Assembly: GCA_964346395.1 (NCBI GenBank)
Contig: CAYFUT010000006.1
Location: forward strand, 1 to 64,000
Source of the DNA: CAYFUT01 sp964346395
GTDB lineage: Bacteria; Bacillota; Halanaerobiia; Halobacteroidales; Halobacteroidaceae
DNA length: 64,000 nucleotides
Reading direction: 5' to 3'
Made by a program: the position numbers and the translations under genes. The stretch's first letter is position 1; each line of letters starts with the position of its first letter. The notes below the pieces were generated by a model. It worked only from the letters and a program-made list of their open reading frames with translations, was not told the origin of the DNA and made no database searches. Below are positions 8,412 to 17,549 of the stretch, in pieces.

Positions 8412-9614
8412 ATGAGCGATTCATATGATGTATTAATTGTTGGCGGCGGACCAGCTGGGTTATCAGCAGGCATGTATGCTTCACGTGCTAAGTTAGATAC
8501 TCTACTTTTAGAAACAGGTGATGTTGGAGGTCAACCGAAAAGCTATGAAGAGATGGAGAATTACCCTGGGGTGCTTGATACTAGTGCTCCTGAGTTGATG
8601 GAGAACTTTAGGGAACATGCTACAGAATTTGGTACTGAGATAGAAAAAGGTGAAGTAGTAGAAATAAATACAGATAACTTCATTAAAACAGTAAAGACAA
8701 AAGATGGTTCAGAGTACAAGGCCAAAAGTATAATTTTATCTACCGGAGCTGAACCAAGACGATTAGGTGTAGAAGGCGAAGAAGAGTTTAGAGGTCAGGG
8801 AGTATCCTACTGTGCAACCTGTGATGCGGACTTCTTTGTTGATTTAGAAGTAGTAGTTGTTGGTAATGGAAATTCAGCTATTGAAGAAGCTTTATACTTA
8901 ACTAAATTTGCCAGCAAAGTAACTGTAATTGTTATCCATGAAGAAGGAACTATGGATGCTGATAAGATTTATCAGGAGCGGGCTTATGATAATGATAAGA
9001 TAGAGTTTGTCTGGAATTCAACTGTTGATAAAGTGCAAGGAGATGGATTAGTAGATAATGTAGTACTTAAAAATATCAAGACAGGAGCAAAGAGTGAATT
9101 TGAGTGTGATGGAGTATTTATCTTCATCGGTCGTGTCCCAAGTACAGATTTTGTAGAGGATACAGTAGAGTTAACGGAGAATGGGTACATTAAGGTTGAT
9201 GAAACATTAGAAACAGATAAGGATGGAATCTTTGCTGCTGGCGATGTAAGAGACAAATATCTACGCCAGGTAGTTACAGCAGCAGCTGATGGTGCTACTG
9301 CAGCTACTGCAGCCGGAGGATATATTGAAGAAGAAGAATACTGGCAGGAAAATGTTTTAGAAGCTGAAGAGGATGTAGTCGTTGCTTTCTGGAGTCCAAC
9401 TAATGAGGATAGTATGGAAGTAACAAATGAATTAGAAAGTATCAATTTAGAGGATAAAGGAGTTAAGTTAGTTAAGATTGATACTTATAAAAACATGAGG
9501 ATTTCTAATAGATATGATATTACTGAGGTTCCATCATTACTTAAAATTAGTGATGGAGAGGTTGTAGATCGTTTAGAAGCTCCTCAACTTGATGAGGTAG
9601 AGGAGATTTTATAA
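8412..9614 (+). CDS. trxB: Thioredoxin reductase of the reductase system with fused inactive thioredoxin domain
   Basis: Flavoprotein that supplies electrons, through TrxA, to betaine reductase. ATG 8412 follows AAAGGGGGAA; the frame extends upstream to 8349 but without a ribosome site. Residues 1-310 are a TrxR: FAD motif GGGPAGL, redox pair CATC (Cys134/Cys137), and the nucleotide-site motif GNGNSAIEEA. The usual HRRxxxR motif for the NADPH phosphate is replaced by IHEEGTMD, hinting at a donor other than NADPH. Residues 315-400 form an extra thioredoxin-fold domain with the cis-Pro motif EVPS, but WSPTNEDS stands where WCGPC is expected, so it cannot do CxxC chemistry. Normal TrxR is about 310 aa, so this is a fusion. 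Confidence 0.9.
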   Translation: MSDSYDVLIVGGGPAGLSAGMYASRAKLDTLLLETGDVGGQPKSYEEMENYPGVLDTSAPELMENFREHATEFGTEIEKGEVVEINTDNFIKTVKTKDGSEYKAKSIILSTGAEPRRLGVEGEEEFRGQGVSYCATCDADFFVDLEVVVVGNGNSAIEEALYLTKFASKVTVIVIHEEGTMDADKIYQERAYDNDKIEFVWNSTVDKVQGDGLVDNVVLKNIKTGAKSEFECDGVFIFIGRVPSTDFVEDTVELTENGYIKVDETLETDKDGIFAAGDVRDKYLRQVVTAAADGATAATAAGGYIEEEEYWQENVLEAEEDVVVAFWSPTNEDSMEVTNELESINLEDKGVKLVKIDTYKNMRISNRYDITEVPSLLKISDGEVVDRLEAPQLDEVEEIL

Positions 9615-9652
9615 ATAGATTAGTCTAAAAATAATTAAAGGAGGTTAAACTA

Positions 9653-9970
9653 ATGATCGAGCTTGATAAAGAAAATTTTGAAGAAGAAGTAGTGGAAGAA
9701 GAGGGAGTTGTACTTGTTGACTTTTGGGGTGAAGGTTGTGACCGCTGTTTAGAATTAATGCCGGAAGTAGAAGAATTAGAAGAAGAGTATGGAGATGAAA
9801 TCAAGTTTACTAAGGTAAAAATTAAAGGAAATCGTCGCTTAGCTATGGGGTATCAAGTAATGGGACTGCCGTCTATTCTATTCTTTGTTGATGGCGAAAA
9901 AGATGCTCATTTAAAAGGTGATGACTTAACAGCAGAAGAGATTGAAGAGCAGATAGAAGAATATTTGTAA
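9653..9970 (+). CDS. trxA: Thioredoxin of the betaine reductase system
   Basis: A 105-aa thioredoxin, start ATG 9653 behind AAAGGAGG. The active site is WGEGCDRC (Cys29, Cys32), a GCxxC form like that of the thioredoxins encoded in glycine-reductase operons rather than the classic WCGPC. The cis-Pro loop MGLPSILFF is intact. It is expected to re-reduce GrdA and protein B after each turnover using TrxB. It follows trxB by 38 bases. A terminator-like hairpin separates it from grdC. Confidence 0.9.
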   Translation: MIELDKENFEEEVVEEEGVVLVDFWGEGCDRCLELMPEVEELEEEYGDEIKFTKVKIKGNRRLAMGYQVMGLPSILFFVDGEKDAHLKGDDLTAEEIEEQIEEYL

Positions 9971-10000
9971 GTAAAATCAGGTAGTAGAGAGCATATATTC

Positions 10001-10036
10001 AGCAGGGCCAACTTTAATGGGTTGGTTCTGCTTTTT
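10001..10036 (+). terminator. Terminator/attenuator between trxA and grdC
   Basis: A 12-bp stem, AGCAGGGCCAAC (10001-10012) with GTTGGTTCTGCT (10021-10032), is followed by TTTTT. It lies inside an otherwise continuous operon and likely lowers grdCD relative to trxBA. Confidence 0.75.
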
Positions 10037-10086
10037 CCGCTGGATTAATATAAAGTCTTACTAAAAAATCATGGAGGTGGTTTAAG

Positions 10087-11622
10087 ATGGCTTTACCAGT
10101 AGTTAAAGGTAACAGCTATATTTTAGTTCATGCTGCTAATAGTTTATTACATCATGGTTCTACACAAGCAACCGAAAGAAAAAGCAATCCTGATAGTGAA
10201 TATTTGGAAAATCTACCTGAATTTCTAACTACTTATGAGGATGCGGTTACGTATCCAGCTAATCAAACCTATATTGGAAATATTTCTGCAGATGAATTAG
10301 AGGATATCTCTCGACCTTGGTATGAAAAGCCAATGGAAGATGCTGACCGATTTAGTGATTGGGGCGAGATTATGCCGGAAGAAGAATTTTATGGTTTAAT
10401 GCAGGTAGTAGATGTATTTGATCTGGTTAAATTAGAAGAAGAATTTGCCGAAGAAGCTAAAGAAAAGTTAAATAATCATCCTCTATTAGCAGAGTATGCT
10501 GATGAAATTGAAGGGGAAGCCAAGGATGAAGTTGTTAAGTTAGTAGAAGATGAAGTAGCTGAACCGCTTTATTTAAATGAAGATCAATTAGTTGGCTGTG
10601 TTAAGCAGGCTCACAATACGGATGTTAACTTATCGGCTCATGTAATGTTTGAAAATATGGTAGCGAAAGCATCCGGCGTATTAGCTATGCTTAATTTAGG
10701 TAAGCAAGAAGATATTGATTTAGAAGAAGTAGATTATATTATAGAAGTTTCTGAAGAGGCTTGTGGAGATATTAACCAGCGTGGTGGAGGTAATTTTGCT
10801 AAAGCAATTGCTGAGATTGCTGGCTGTAGTCAGGCTAGTGGATCTGATACTAGAAGCTTCTGTGCTGCACCTTCTCATGGATTAATTAATGCGGCTGCCT
10901 TGGTAGAAGCAGGCGTACATGATAATGTAGTAGTAGTAGCTGGCGGTTCTACAGCTAAGTTAGGAATGAATGGTAAGGATCATGTAGAAAAAGAAATGCC
11001 AGTTTTAGAAGACTGTGTAGGTGGGTTTGCTGTTTTAGTTAGTCAAGATGATGGAGAAAGCCCAGTAATTCGAACTGATGCTGTAGGTAAACATACTGTA
11101 GAGACTGGTTCTTCGCCGCAGGCTGTAATTTCTTCCTTAGTAACTGATCCGTTAGATAGTATTGATTTAGGAATTGCAGATATTGATAAGTATTCTGTAG
11201 AGATGCAGAATCCAGATATTACAGAACCAGCTGGAGCAGGAAATGTACCAGAATCTAATTATAAAATGATTGCTGCTTTAGGTGTTAAGCGCGGCGATTT
11301 AGAGAAGAAAGAATTGCCTAATTTTGTAGAGGAACATGGTATGGCCGGTTTTGCTCCTACTCAGGGACATATTCCATCCGGAGTGCCGGTTGTCGGTCAC
11401 GCTCGCCGAAAGATGTTAGCGGGAGAAATGAAACGAAGTATGATTATTGGTAAAGGAAGCTTATTCTTAGGTAGAATGACTAACCTATTTGATGGTGTCT
11501 CCTTTATTCTTGAAGCAAATGAAGGTCAAGGAACTGAAGAAGTAGAAGTTAGTGAAGATGAAATCAAAGGTATTGTAGCTGATGCAATGCGTAACTTATC
11601 TGATTCTTTATTAGAAGAGTAA
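10087..11622 (+). CDS. grdC: Glycine/betaine reductase protein C, beta subunit GrdC
   Basis: Subunit of protein C, which accepts the carboxymethyl-selenoether of GrdA and converts it to acetyl phosphate. 511 aa, the normal family length. Recognised by its N-terminus (MALPVVKGNSYILVHAANSLLHHGSTQ) and the thiolase/FabH-like segment with DTRSFCAAPSHGLINAAALVEAG and the conserved Cys. ATG 10087 follows TGGAGGTGG. grdD follows 15 bases later. It is shared by the glycine, sarcosine and betaine reductases, so it does not itself define the substrate. Confidence 0.94.
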   Translation: MALPVVKGNSYILVHAANSLLHHGSTQATERKSNPDSEYLENLPEFLTTYEDAVTYPANQTYIGNISADELEDISRPWYEKPMEDADRFSDWGEIMPEEEFYGLMQVVDVFDLVKLEEEFAEEAKEKLNNHPLLAEYADEIEGEAKDEVVKLVEDEVAEPLYLNEDQLVGCVKQAHNTDVNLSAHVMFENMVAKASGVLAMLNLGKQEDIDLEEVDYIIEVSEEACGDINQRGGGNFAKAIAEIAGCSQASGSDTRSFCAAPSHGLINAAALVEAGVHDNVVVVAGGSTAKLGMNGKDHVEKEMPVLEDCVGGFAVLVSQDDGESPVIRTDAVGKHTVETGSSPQAVISSLVTDPLDSIDLGIADIDKYSVEMQNPDITEPAGAGNVPESNYKMIAALGVKRGDLEKKELPNFVEEHGMAGFAPTQGHIPSGVPVVGHARRKMLAGEMKRSMIIGKGSLFLGRMTNLFDGVSFILEANEGQGTEEVEVSEDEIKGIVADAMRNLSDSLLEE

Positions 11623-11637
11623 GAAGGAGGTGAAAGC

Positions 11638-12795
11638 ATGAGTAATGAAGCAGCAAAAGAAAAAGTAGCTCAAGTCTTTAATCAAGTAGCAGATGCTTTG
11701 GAAACGGGAGAGTTTGGTGAACAGACTAAAGTAGGAATTACTACTATCGGCAGTGAACATGGGGTAGAAGAAGTAGTCAAAGGAGCCGAAATGGCCGACC
11801 AGAACCATCAGGATTTAGAGGTAAAGTTAATTGGCCCGGAGGTAGATACAGAGTTAGAATTGATTTATGAGACTGATTGTGAAGAAGAAGTACATGATAA
11901 AATGGAAGAGTTATTACAGGCGGGAGAAATTGATGCGTGTGTAACTAATCATTTTAACTTTCCTATCGGTGTTTCTACAGTAGGAAGAGTAGTTACTCCC
12001 GGTCAAGGGCAGGAAATGTTAGTTGCTACTTCAACTGGTACTTCTACTACCAGCCGAATTCCAGCGATGATCCGAAATGCTGTTTATGGAATTATTGCTT
12101 CCAAAGCATTAGGTAACGAAAATCCAAGTGTAGGAATTTTAAATGTAGATGGGGCACGCCAGGTAGAACAGGCACTAAAAGATTTAAAGGCTAATGGATA
12201 TGAGATTAATTTTGCGGAATCAGTCCGTTCTGACGGCGGCTGCGTAATGAGAGGAAATGATTTACTGACGGCTTCGGCTGATGTAATGGTTACTGATACA
12301 TTAACTGGTAATTTATTGATGAAATTATTTTCCGCTTATACTACTGGCGGAAGTTATGAAGCATTAGGTTACGGTTATGGTCCTGGAGTAGGAGAAGAGT
12401 ATGACCAAATCGTTAATATTATTTCCCGTGCATCCGGAGCACCGGTGATTGCAGGCGCAATTAGATATGCTGCTGATGCTGCGCAAGGGCAGATTATGAA
12501 AGTAGCTGCTAAGGAAATGGAAGCAGTTAAAGACGCCGGATTAGAAGAAATAATAGAGGAGATTGAAAGCAGCCAGAGTGATTCAGTTGGTGATGTTACT
12601 GCTCCTCCCGAAAAGACAGTAGATGAAGAAATTTCTGGAATTGACATTTTAGTTCTTGATGATGCCGTTGAAACTCTATGGGCGGAGGATATTTACGCTG
12701 AAAGCGGTATGGGCTGTACTGGTCCGGTAGTTATGGTTGCTGAAGAAGATGCAGAAGAAGCAGAAGAAATTTTAGCGGAGAATGATTATATTTAA
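11638..12795 (+). CDS. grdD: Glycine/betaine reductase protein C, alpha subunit GrdD
   Basis: Catalytic subunit of protein C. A C-terminal Cys carries the acetyl thioester that phosphate cleaves to acetyl phosphate. 385 aa. The conserved Cys is residue 360 in ESGMGCTGPVVMV, matching the essential Cys near position 359 known for this family. The central part resembles PlsX/phosphate acyltransferases (TSTGTSTTSRIPAMIRNAVYG). ATG 11638 follows AAGGAGG and is coupled closely to grdC. Confidence 0.94.
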   Translation: MSNEAAKEKVAQVFNQVADALETGEFGEQTKVGITTIGSEHGVEEVVKGAEMADQNHQDLEVKLIGPEVDTELELIYETDCEEEVHDKMEELLQAGEIDACVTNHFNFPIGVSTVGRVVTPGQGQEMLVATSTGTSTTSRIPAMIRNAVYGIIASKALGNENPSVGILNVDGARQVEQALKDLKANGYEINFAESVRSDGGCVMRGNDLLTASADVMVTDTLTGNLLMKLFSAYTTGGSYEALGYGYGPGVGEEYDQIVNIISRASGAPVIAGAIRYAADAAQGQIMKVAAKEMEAVKDAGLEEIIEEIESSQSDSVGDVTAPPEKTVDEEISGIDILVLDDAVETLWAEDIYAESGMGCTGPVVMVAEEDAEEAEEILAENDYI

Positions 12796-12835
12796 GTTTT
12801 AGGATAAATAAAAAATTTTGTTTCTTACTTTTTAG

Positions 12836-12876
12836 GTGGGGCTGGTGGTGGAGATTTAGATTACTGCTGGCTCCAC
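12836..12876. promoter_or_regulatory. Stem-loop before ackA
   Basis: A 14-bp stem with several G-U pairs, GTGGGGCTGGTGGT (12836-12849) with ACTGCTGGCTCCAC (12863-12876). No T tract follows, so it is not a plain terminator; it may be a processing or stability element between grdD and ackA. Confidence 0.45.
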
Positions 12877-12916
12877 TTATAAAATTAACTGGCAAAATAA
12901 TTAAGGAGGATCAGTA

Positions 12917-14107
12917 ATGAAAATATTAGTAATTAATAGTGGTAGTTCTTCAATCAAGTATCAATTAATTAATATGGAACAGGAAGCAGTTTTAGCGGAA
13001 GGATTAGTAGAAAGAATTGGAATTAAAGGTTCCCGCTTAGAACAAGAAGCAGCTGGAGAAGAGATCGAGATTAAGCAGGAAATTACTGATCATACTGAAG
13101 GTATGGAATTAGTAATTGCTACTTTAACTGATAGTAATCAAGGGGTTATTTCTGATGTAAGTGAGATTACAGCTGTTGGTCATAGAGTAGTCCATGGAGG
13201 AGAATACTTCTCTGAGTCAGTGCTAATTGATGATCAGGTAAAAGAAAAAATTGAAGCCGGGGCCAACTTAGCTCCACTCCATAATCCGCCTAATTTGATG
13301 GGGATTGAAGTTTGTGAAGACTTAATGCCTGATACTCCTCAGGTGGCTACTTTTGATACTGCTTTTCACCAGTCGATTCCAGAAGAAGCTTATATGTATG
13401 CTCTGCCTTATGAATATTATAAAAAGTATAGTCTGCGCCGGTATGGCTTTCATGGTACGTCTCATAAATTTGTAGCTCGAGCTGCAGCAGAAGAAATGGA
13501 GCAGGATTTATCAGAGTTGAATATTATCACCTGTCATTTAGGTAATGGAGCTAGTGTAGCAGCAATAGAAGAAGGAAAATCCCAGGATACAAGCATGGGT
13601 CTAACTCCGCTGGAAGGGTTAGTAATGGGAACTCGCTGCGGTGATATTGATCCAGCAGCAGTGCCATTTTTAATGGAGAAAGAAGATTTTTCGGCAGAGG
13701 AAATAGATAACTTAATGAATAATGAAAGTGGTTTATTAGGAGTTTCTGGTGTGAGCAGTGATATGCGGGATATAGAAGAAGCTGCTGAAAATGGTAATCA
13801 GCAGGCTCAGTTGGCTCTTGATCTATTTGCTTATCGGGTCAAGAAATATATTGGTTCTTATTCTGCTGTTATGAATGGTGTAGATGCTATTGTATTTACA
13901 GCCGGAATTGGAGAAAATGCAATTGATTTAAGAGAACAAATTTGTGAAGATATGGATTACTTAGGTATAGAAATTAATTCTGCTCGAAATGATGTCCGCG
14001 GAGAAACAGCTTTAATTAGTACTGATGACTCTGAAGTTGATGTATTTGTAGTTCCTACTAATGAAGAACTAGTAATTGCAAAAGATACTAAAAAGTTGAT
14101 AAGTTAA
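12917..14107 (+). CDS. ackA: Acetate kinase
   Basis: Converts the acetyl phosphate from protein C and ADP to acetate and ATP, the energy-yielding last step of betaine reduction. 396 aa. ASKHA-fold motifs are visible: KILVINSGSSSIKYQL at the N-terminus, GHRVVHGGEYF, FDTAFHQSIPEEAYMYALP, RRYGFHGTSHKFV, TCHLGNGASVAAI and FTAGIGENA. ATG 12917 follows AAGGAGG. It sits at the end of the trxB-trxA-grdC-grdD series. Confidence 0.97.
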   Translation: MKILVINSGSSSIKYQLINMEQEAVLAEGLVERIGIKGSRLEQEAAGEEIEIKQEITDHTEGMELVIATLTDSNQGVISDVSEITAVGHRVVHGGEYFSESVLIDDQVKEKIEAGANLAPLHNPPNLMGIEVCEDLMPDTPQVATFDTAFHQSIPEEAYMYALPYEYYKKYSLRRYGFHGTSHKFVARAAAEEMEQDLSELNIITCHLGNGASVAAIEEGKSQDTSMGLTPLEGLVMGTRCGDIDPAAVPFLMEKEDFSAEEIDNLMNNESGLLGVSGVSSDMRDIEEAAENGNQQAQLALDLFAYRVKKYIGSYSAVMNGVDAIVFTAGIGENAIDLREQICEDMDYLGIEINSARNDVRGETALISTDDSEVDVFVVPTNEELVIAKDTKKLIS

Positions 14108-14141
14108 TAGTTAAAGTTGATTAAGATAGGGAGGGAAAAAA

Positions 14142-16100
14142 ATGCTGGATAAGCTAAATACTATTAAAGGAAAATTATTGCTAGCGTTTTTAGCATTAGC
14201 CTTGATTCCAGTTATTATTCTTGGTTATTTAGGTATTAATGAAATAAAAAAGTTAACTAAAAATAACTTTATCAATTCTACGCAAAAAGAAATAGAGCAG
14301 GCTGATAAGGCAATTAATTTATATTTTAAAAATGTAAAAGAAAACTGCAATTATTTAGCAAATAATAATGTAATTAAACAAGCTGATGATACTATAACTA
14401 GTTATATGAATAAAACTGAAGATGAAAAATTAAAATTAACTCCTATGAAAAATGGCGGTATAGAAGCAGAAATTTACAGTGTATATAAAAACTTTGCCGA
14501 TACTCATCCCGGTTCAGCTTATGTCTATATGGCTACTACTAAAGGCGAATATATCCAGTGGCCGGCAAATTCAGTACCTAAAAAGTACGATCCAAAAGAA
14601 AGACCTTATTATAAAATAGCGATGAAAAATAAAGGAGAAGTAACTAGAACAAAGCCTTACTATTGGTCAGCAGATGATAGAGTGATTGTCAGTACAGTAA
14701 CTACAATAGAAGATGAAAGCGGGGAAGTTATCGGTGTTCAAGGTCTTGATGTAAGCCTTAAAGGTTTAACAGATATGATTAAAAATATAAAGATTGGAAA
14801 GACAGGTTATCTTATTTTAACGACCAGTGACGGTACAATTTTAGCTGATCCTGCACACTCTGATCTTAACTTTAAAAATATAGATAAGTTAGGCAGCGAA
14901 AAGTTAGCTTCAATTTCTAAGATAAAAGAAGACAATTTTTTTACTGAAATTGACGGCAAAAAACATTTCGTGAATATTTACACTTCCCCAAAAACCGGAT
15001 GGAAGTTTATAGCTGTAATTGAATCGCAGGAGCTTTTATCTAAAATAAATACCTGTTATAAAATTATAGGAGGAGTTCTTCTTGCTTCTATAATTTTGAT
15101 ATTGGTATTTTCATTATCATTTATTAAAAAGTTTTCAACTCCCTTACTAGAAGCAGTTAATTTTACAGAAAAAATAGCAGATGGCAAATTAAATATTCCC
15201 TCCCTGGAAATTGATAAAAGTGATGAAGTTGGACAACTGAGAACCAGTTTAAATAAGATGCAGACCAACCTTAAAGATATGGTTTCTGATGTTTTAGAGA
15301 CGGTAGAAGAGTTATCTGCTTACAGCCAAGAACTGTCTGCTTCTTCAGAAGAAGGAAATGCCACGGTAGAAACTACTAACGAATTAATTGAAGATATGTC
15401 AGTAAATTTGGAACAGATTTCAGCTTCTTCTCAGGAAGTGGCTAGTTTTGCTCAAGAATCAGAAACAAAGACAGAAATAGGAACTGAAAAGATGTCTAAT
15501 GCTTTAGAAAGTATTAATCAGATCAGCCGTTCTGTTTCTGATGCAGTAGAGGTAATGGGCGAATTAGAAGAAACATCTCAGGAGATAGAAGAAGCGGCTA
15601 AATTAATTACTGATATTGCTGAACAGACGAATCTATTGGCTTTAAATGCAGCTATTGAAGCAGCTCGGGCCGGCAGCGGTAGAGCTGAAAATTCTAATGC
15701 CGGACAAGGGTTTACTGTAGTAGCAGAAGAGATTAGAGAGCTAGCAGGAGAAACAAATCAAGCAACTGAAAAGATAAGAGGGCTGATAGAAGAGACGCAA
15801 TCTAAAGTTGAGAAAGGCCGACAGACAGTTAAGGAAGCTGATCAGAAGGTTGAATCAGGTTATGCGATGATAAAAGAAGCTGACGAGATTTTCTCTGAGA
15901 TTCAGCAGACAACAGAGCAGACAACTGAACAGATTGAGCAGACTGCTGCTTCTGCCCAAGATGCAGCAGGTAAAAGCGAGCAAGTGAATAATGCAGCGGA
16001 AGATGTTGAAAGCATGTCTGAAGAGATAACTGATTCGGCGCAAGAATTAGCAGCTATGGCCCAAAAACTGAGACAGCTAGTGGATAGATTTGAGATTTAA
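14142..16100 (+). CDS. Methyl-accepting chemotaxis protein with Cache sensor
   Basis: Membrane chemoreceptor of 652 aa. TM1 is about residues 10-32, followed by an extracellular Cache-type sensor ([15 protein letters not shown].., [14 protein letters not shown].., [16 protein letters not shown]), TM2 about 306-328, HAMP, and a cytoplasmic signalling helix pair. The hairpin tip is unusual: between [11 protein letters not shown] and [11 protein letters not shown] lie nine residues (SGRAENSNA) where most receptors have two. ATG 14142 follows AGGGAGGG, 34 bases after ackA. Its place next to the betaine operon makes an amine or amino-acid ligand likely, but this is inference. Confidence 0.92.
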   Translation: MLDKLNTIKGKLLLAFLALALIPVIILGYLGINEIKKLTKNNFINSTQKEIEQADKAINLYFKNVKENCNYLANNNVIKQADDTITSYMNKTEDEKLKLTPMKNGGIEAEIYSVYKNFADTHPGSAYVYMATTKGEYIQWPANSVPKKYDPKERPYYKIAMKNKGEVTRTKPYYWSADDRVIVSTVTTIEDESGEVIGVQGLDVSLKGLTDMIKNIKIGKTGYLILTTSDGTILADPAHSDLNFKNIDKLGSEKLASISKIKEDNFFTEIDGKKHFVNIYTSPKTGWKFIAVIESQELLSKINTCYKIIGGVLLASIILILVFSLSFIKKFSTPLLEAVNFTEKIADGKLNIPSLEIDKSDEVGQLRTSLNKMQTNLKDMVSDVLETVEELSAYSQELSASSEEGNATVETTNELIEDMSVNLEQISASSQEVASFAQESETKTEIGTEKMSNALESINQISRSVSDAVEVMGELEETSQEIEEAAKLITDIAEQTNLLALNAAIEAARAGSGRAENSNAGQGFTVVAEEIRELAGETNQATEKIRGLIEETQSKVEKGRQTVKEADQKVESGYAMIKEADEIFSEIQQTTEQTTEQIEQTAASAQDAAGKSEQVNNAAEDVESMSEEITDSAQELAAMAQKLRQLVDRFEI

Positions 16101-16101
16101 T

Positions 16102-16124
16102 CCGACTAGCTGTCGGTTTTTTTT
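16102..16124 (+). terminator. Terminator after the chemoreceptor gene
   Basis: CCGAC (16102-16106) and GTCGG (16112-16116) with a 5-base loop, followed by eight T. Confidence 0.85.
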
Positions 16125-16194
16125 AGCAGCAAAAGTTATTTTTTTCACAATAATTATTTAAAAACAATAACTGGAGGTAAAGGGGAGTATTATA

Positions 16195-17529
16195 ATGGCT
16201 GTTTTAGATTATATAGTTAGTCTGGACAGCAGTGTTGCTACTGCTATTATTATGACTGCTGCAGGTTTGTTGTTAGGGGCGGGTTTAAAGAAGGCGCTCA
16301 AGGGCGGGTTAACAATTGGAATTGCATTTACAGGTTTGAATTTAGTTATTGGAATGTTGATGGATAATTTAGGCCCGGCAGTTAAGGCAATGATAGATAA
16401 GATAGGAGTTAAGTTAACAATTATTGATATCGGTTGGCCGGCAACTGCTACTTTATCCTATTCTTCTAAAGTAGGGGCTTTGATAATTCCGCTGTGTTTA
16501 GGAATTAATCTTATTATGCTGTTTACTAAGACTACTCGAACCCTCAATGTTGATATCTGGAACTATTGGCATGTTGCCTTTGCGGGAGCTTTAGCAGTAG
16601 AAGTTACGGGAAGTCTTGGCTGGGGGTTAGTAGTTGCGGGAATAAATGTAGTAATTTTAATTGTCATAGCTGATTTAACAGCTAAAACACTTCAGAAAGA
16701 GAATGATATTCCCGGGGTTTCTTTTGTAAATGGATTTTCAGGAGCCTATGTTCCTTTGGCGGCTGGAATTGATAAAATTTTAGATAGGATTCCGTATATC
16801 AAGGATATAAAAGTTGACTCTGACCTGATTGAAGAAAAGTTCGGTTTTTTCGGCGATCCAATGTTTATTGGAACAGTAATGGGGCTTTTAATCGGTCACA
16901 TAGCTGGTTATGAGGTAAAGAATATTTTAAAGTTAGGAATTAAGTTGGGAGCGGTTTTAACTTTGATTCCTAAAATAGCAGGTATGTTAGCGGAAGGGAT
17001 CAGGCCAATTTCAGAAGCTGCTCAGCAGTTTATGGCTGATAAATTTGATAATCGAAATAATATATTTATTGGAATAGATCCGACAGCAATAATCGGCCAT
17101 CCTACCTCTATGTCTGTAGGTTTGATTTTAGTTCCAATAACGATTATAATGGCAGTAGTACTGCCGGGAAATAAAGTCTTACCCTTTGCTGATTTAGCAA
17201 TTTTGCCCTATATGCTTTGTATGGTGGTAGCAGTTACAGATGGAGATGTAGTTCGGACCTTAATTATTGGAATTATTGCTATGGCTTTTAGCCTCTGGAT
17301 AGCTACTGATTTAGCACCTATATTTACTGAATTGGCTCAACAAGCTAATATCGATATACCTAAAGAGGCCTCTTTAGTTAGCAGTATTGATGATGGAGGA
17401 AATCCAGTTTTTTGGCTTGTGCTGCAGTTTATAAAATATAAGCTTATTGGAACTGGAGTATTAATCTTATTTACGGGAGGCCTAGCAGTGTATAATCGGA
17501 AAAGAATTATCGCGGCAGAATCTGAATAA
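16195..17529 (+). CDS. PTS galactitol-type IIC permease, orphan
   Basis: Integral membrane protein of 444 aa with many hydrophobic segments, matching the EIIC-GAT family (galactitol-type IIC; e.g. IGFTGLNLVIG-like start, DIGWPATATLSYSSKVGALIIP, NYWHVAFAGALAVEVTG). Known members transport polyols with separate IIA and IIB proteins, but no IIA or IIB is seen within 10 kb. The substrate is unknown; without partners it may act as a facilitator or use subunits encoded elsewhere. ATG 16195 follows GGAGGTAAAGGGG. The LysR gene follows 20 bases later and may control it. Confidence 0.85.
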   Translation: MAVLDYIVSLDSSVATAIIMTAAGLLLGAGLKKALKGGLTIGIAFTGLNLVIGMLMDNLGPAVKAMIDKIGVKLTIIDIGWPATATLSYSSKVGALIIPLCLGINLIMLFTKTTRTLNVDIWNYWHVAFAGALAVEVTGSLGWGLVVAGINVVILIVIADLTAKTLQKENDIPGVSFVNGFSGAYVPLAAGIDKILDRIPYIKDIKVDSDLIEEKFGFFGDPMFIGTVMGLLIGHIAGYEVKNILKLGIKLGAVLTLIPKIAGMLAEGIRPISEAAQQFMADKFDNRNNIFIGIDPTAIIGHPTSMSVGLILVPITIIMAVVLPGNKVLPFADLAILPYMLCMVVAVTDGDVVRTLIIGIIAMAFSLWIATDLAPIFTELAQQANIDIPKEASLVSSIDDGGNPVFWLVLQFIKYKLIGTGVLILFTGGLAVYNRKRIIAAESE

Positions 17530-17549
17530 GCTAGGTTAGGAGGAGTAAA

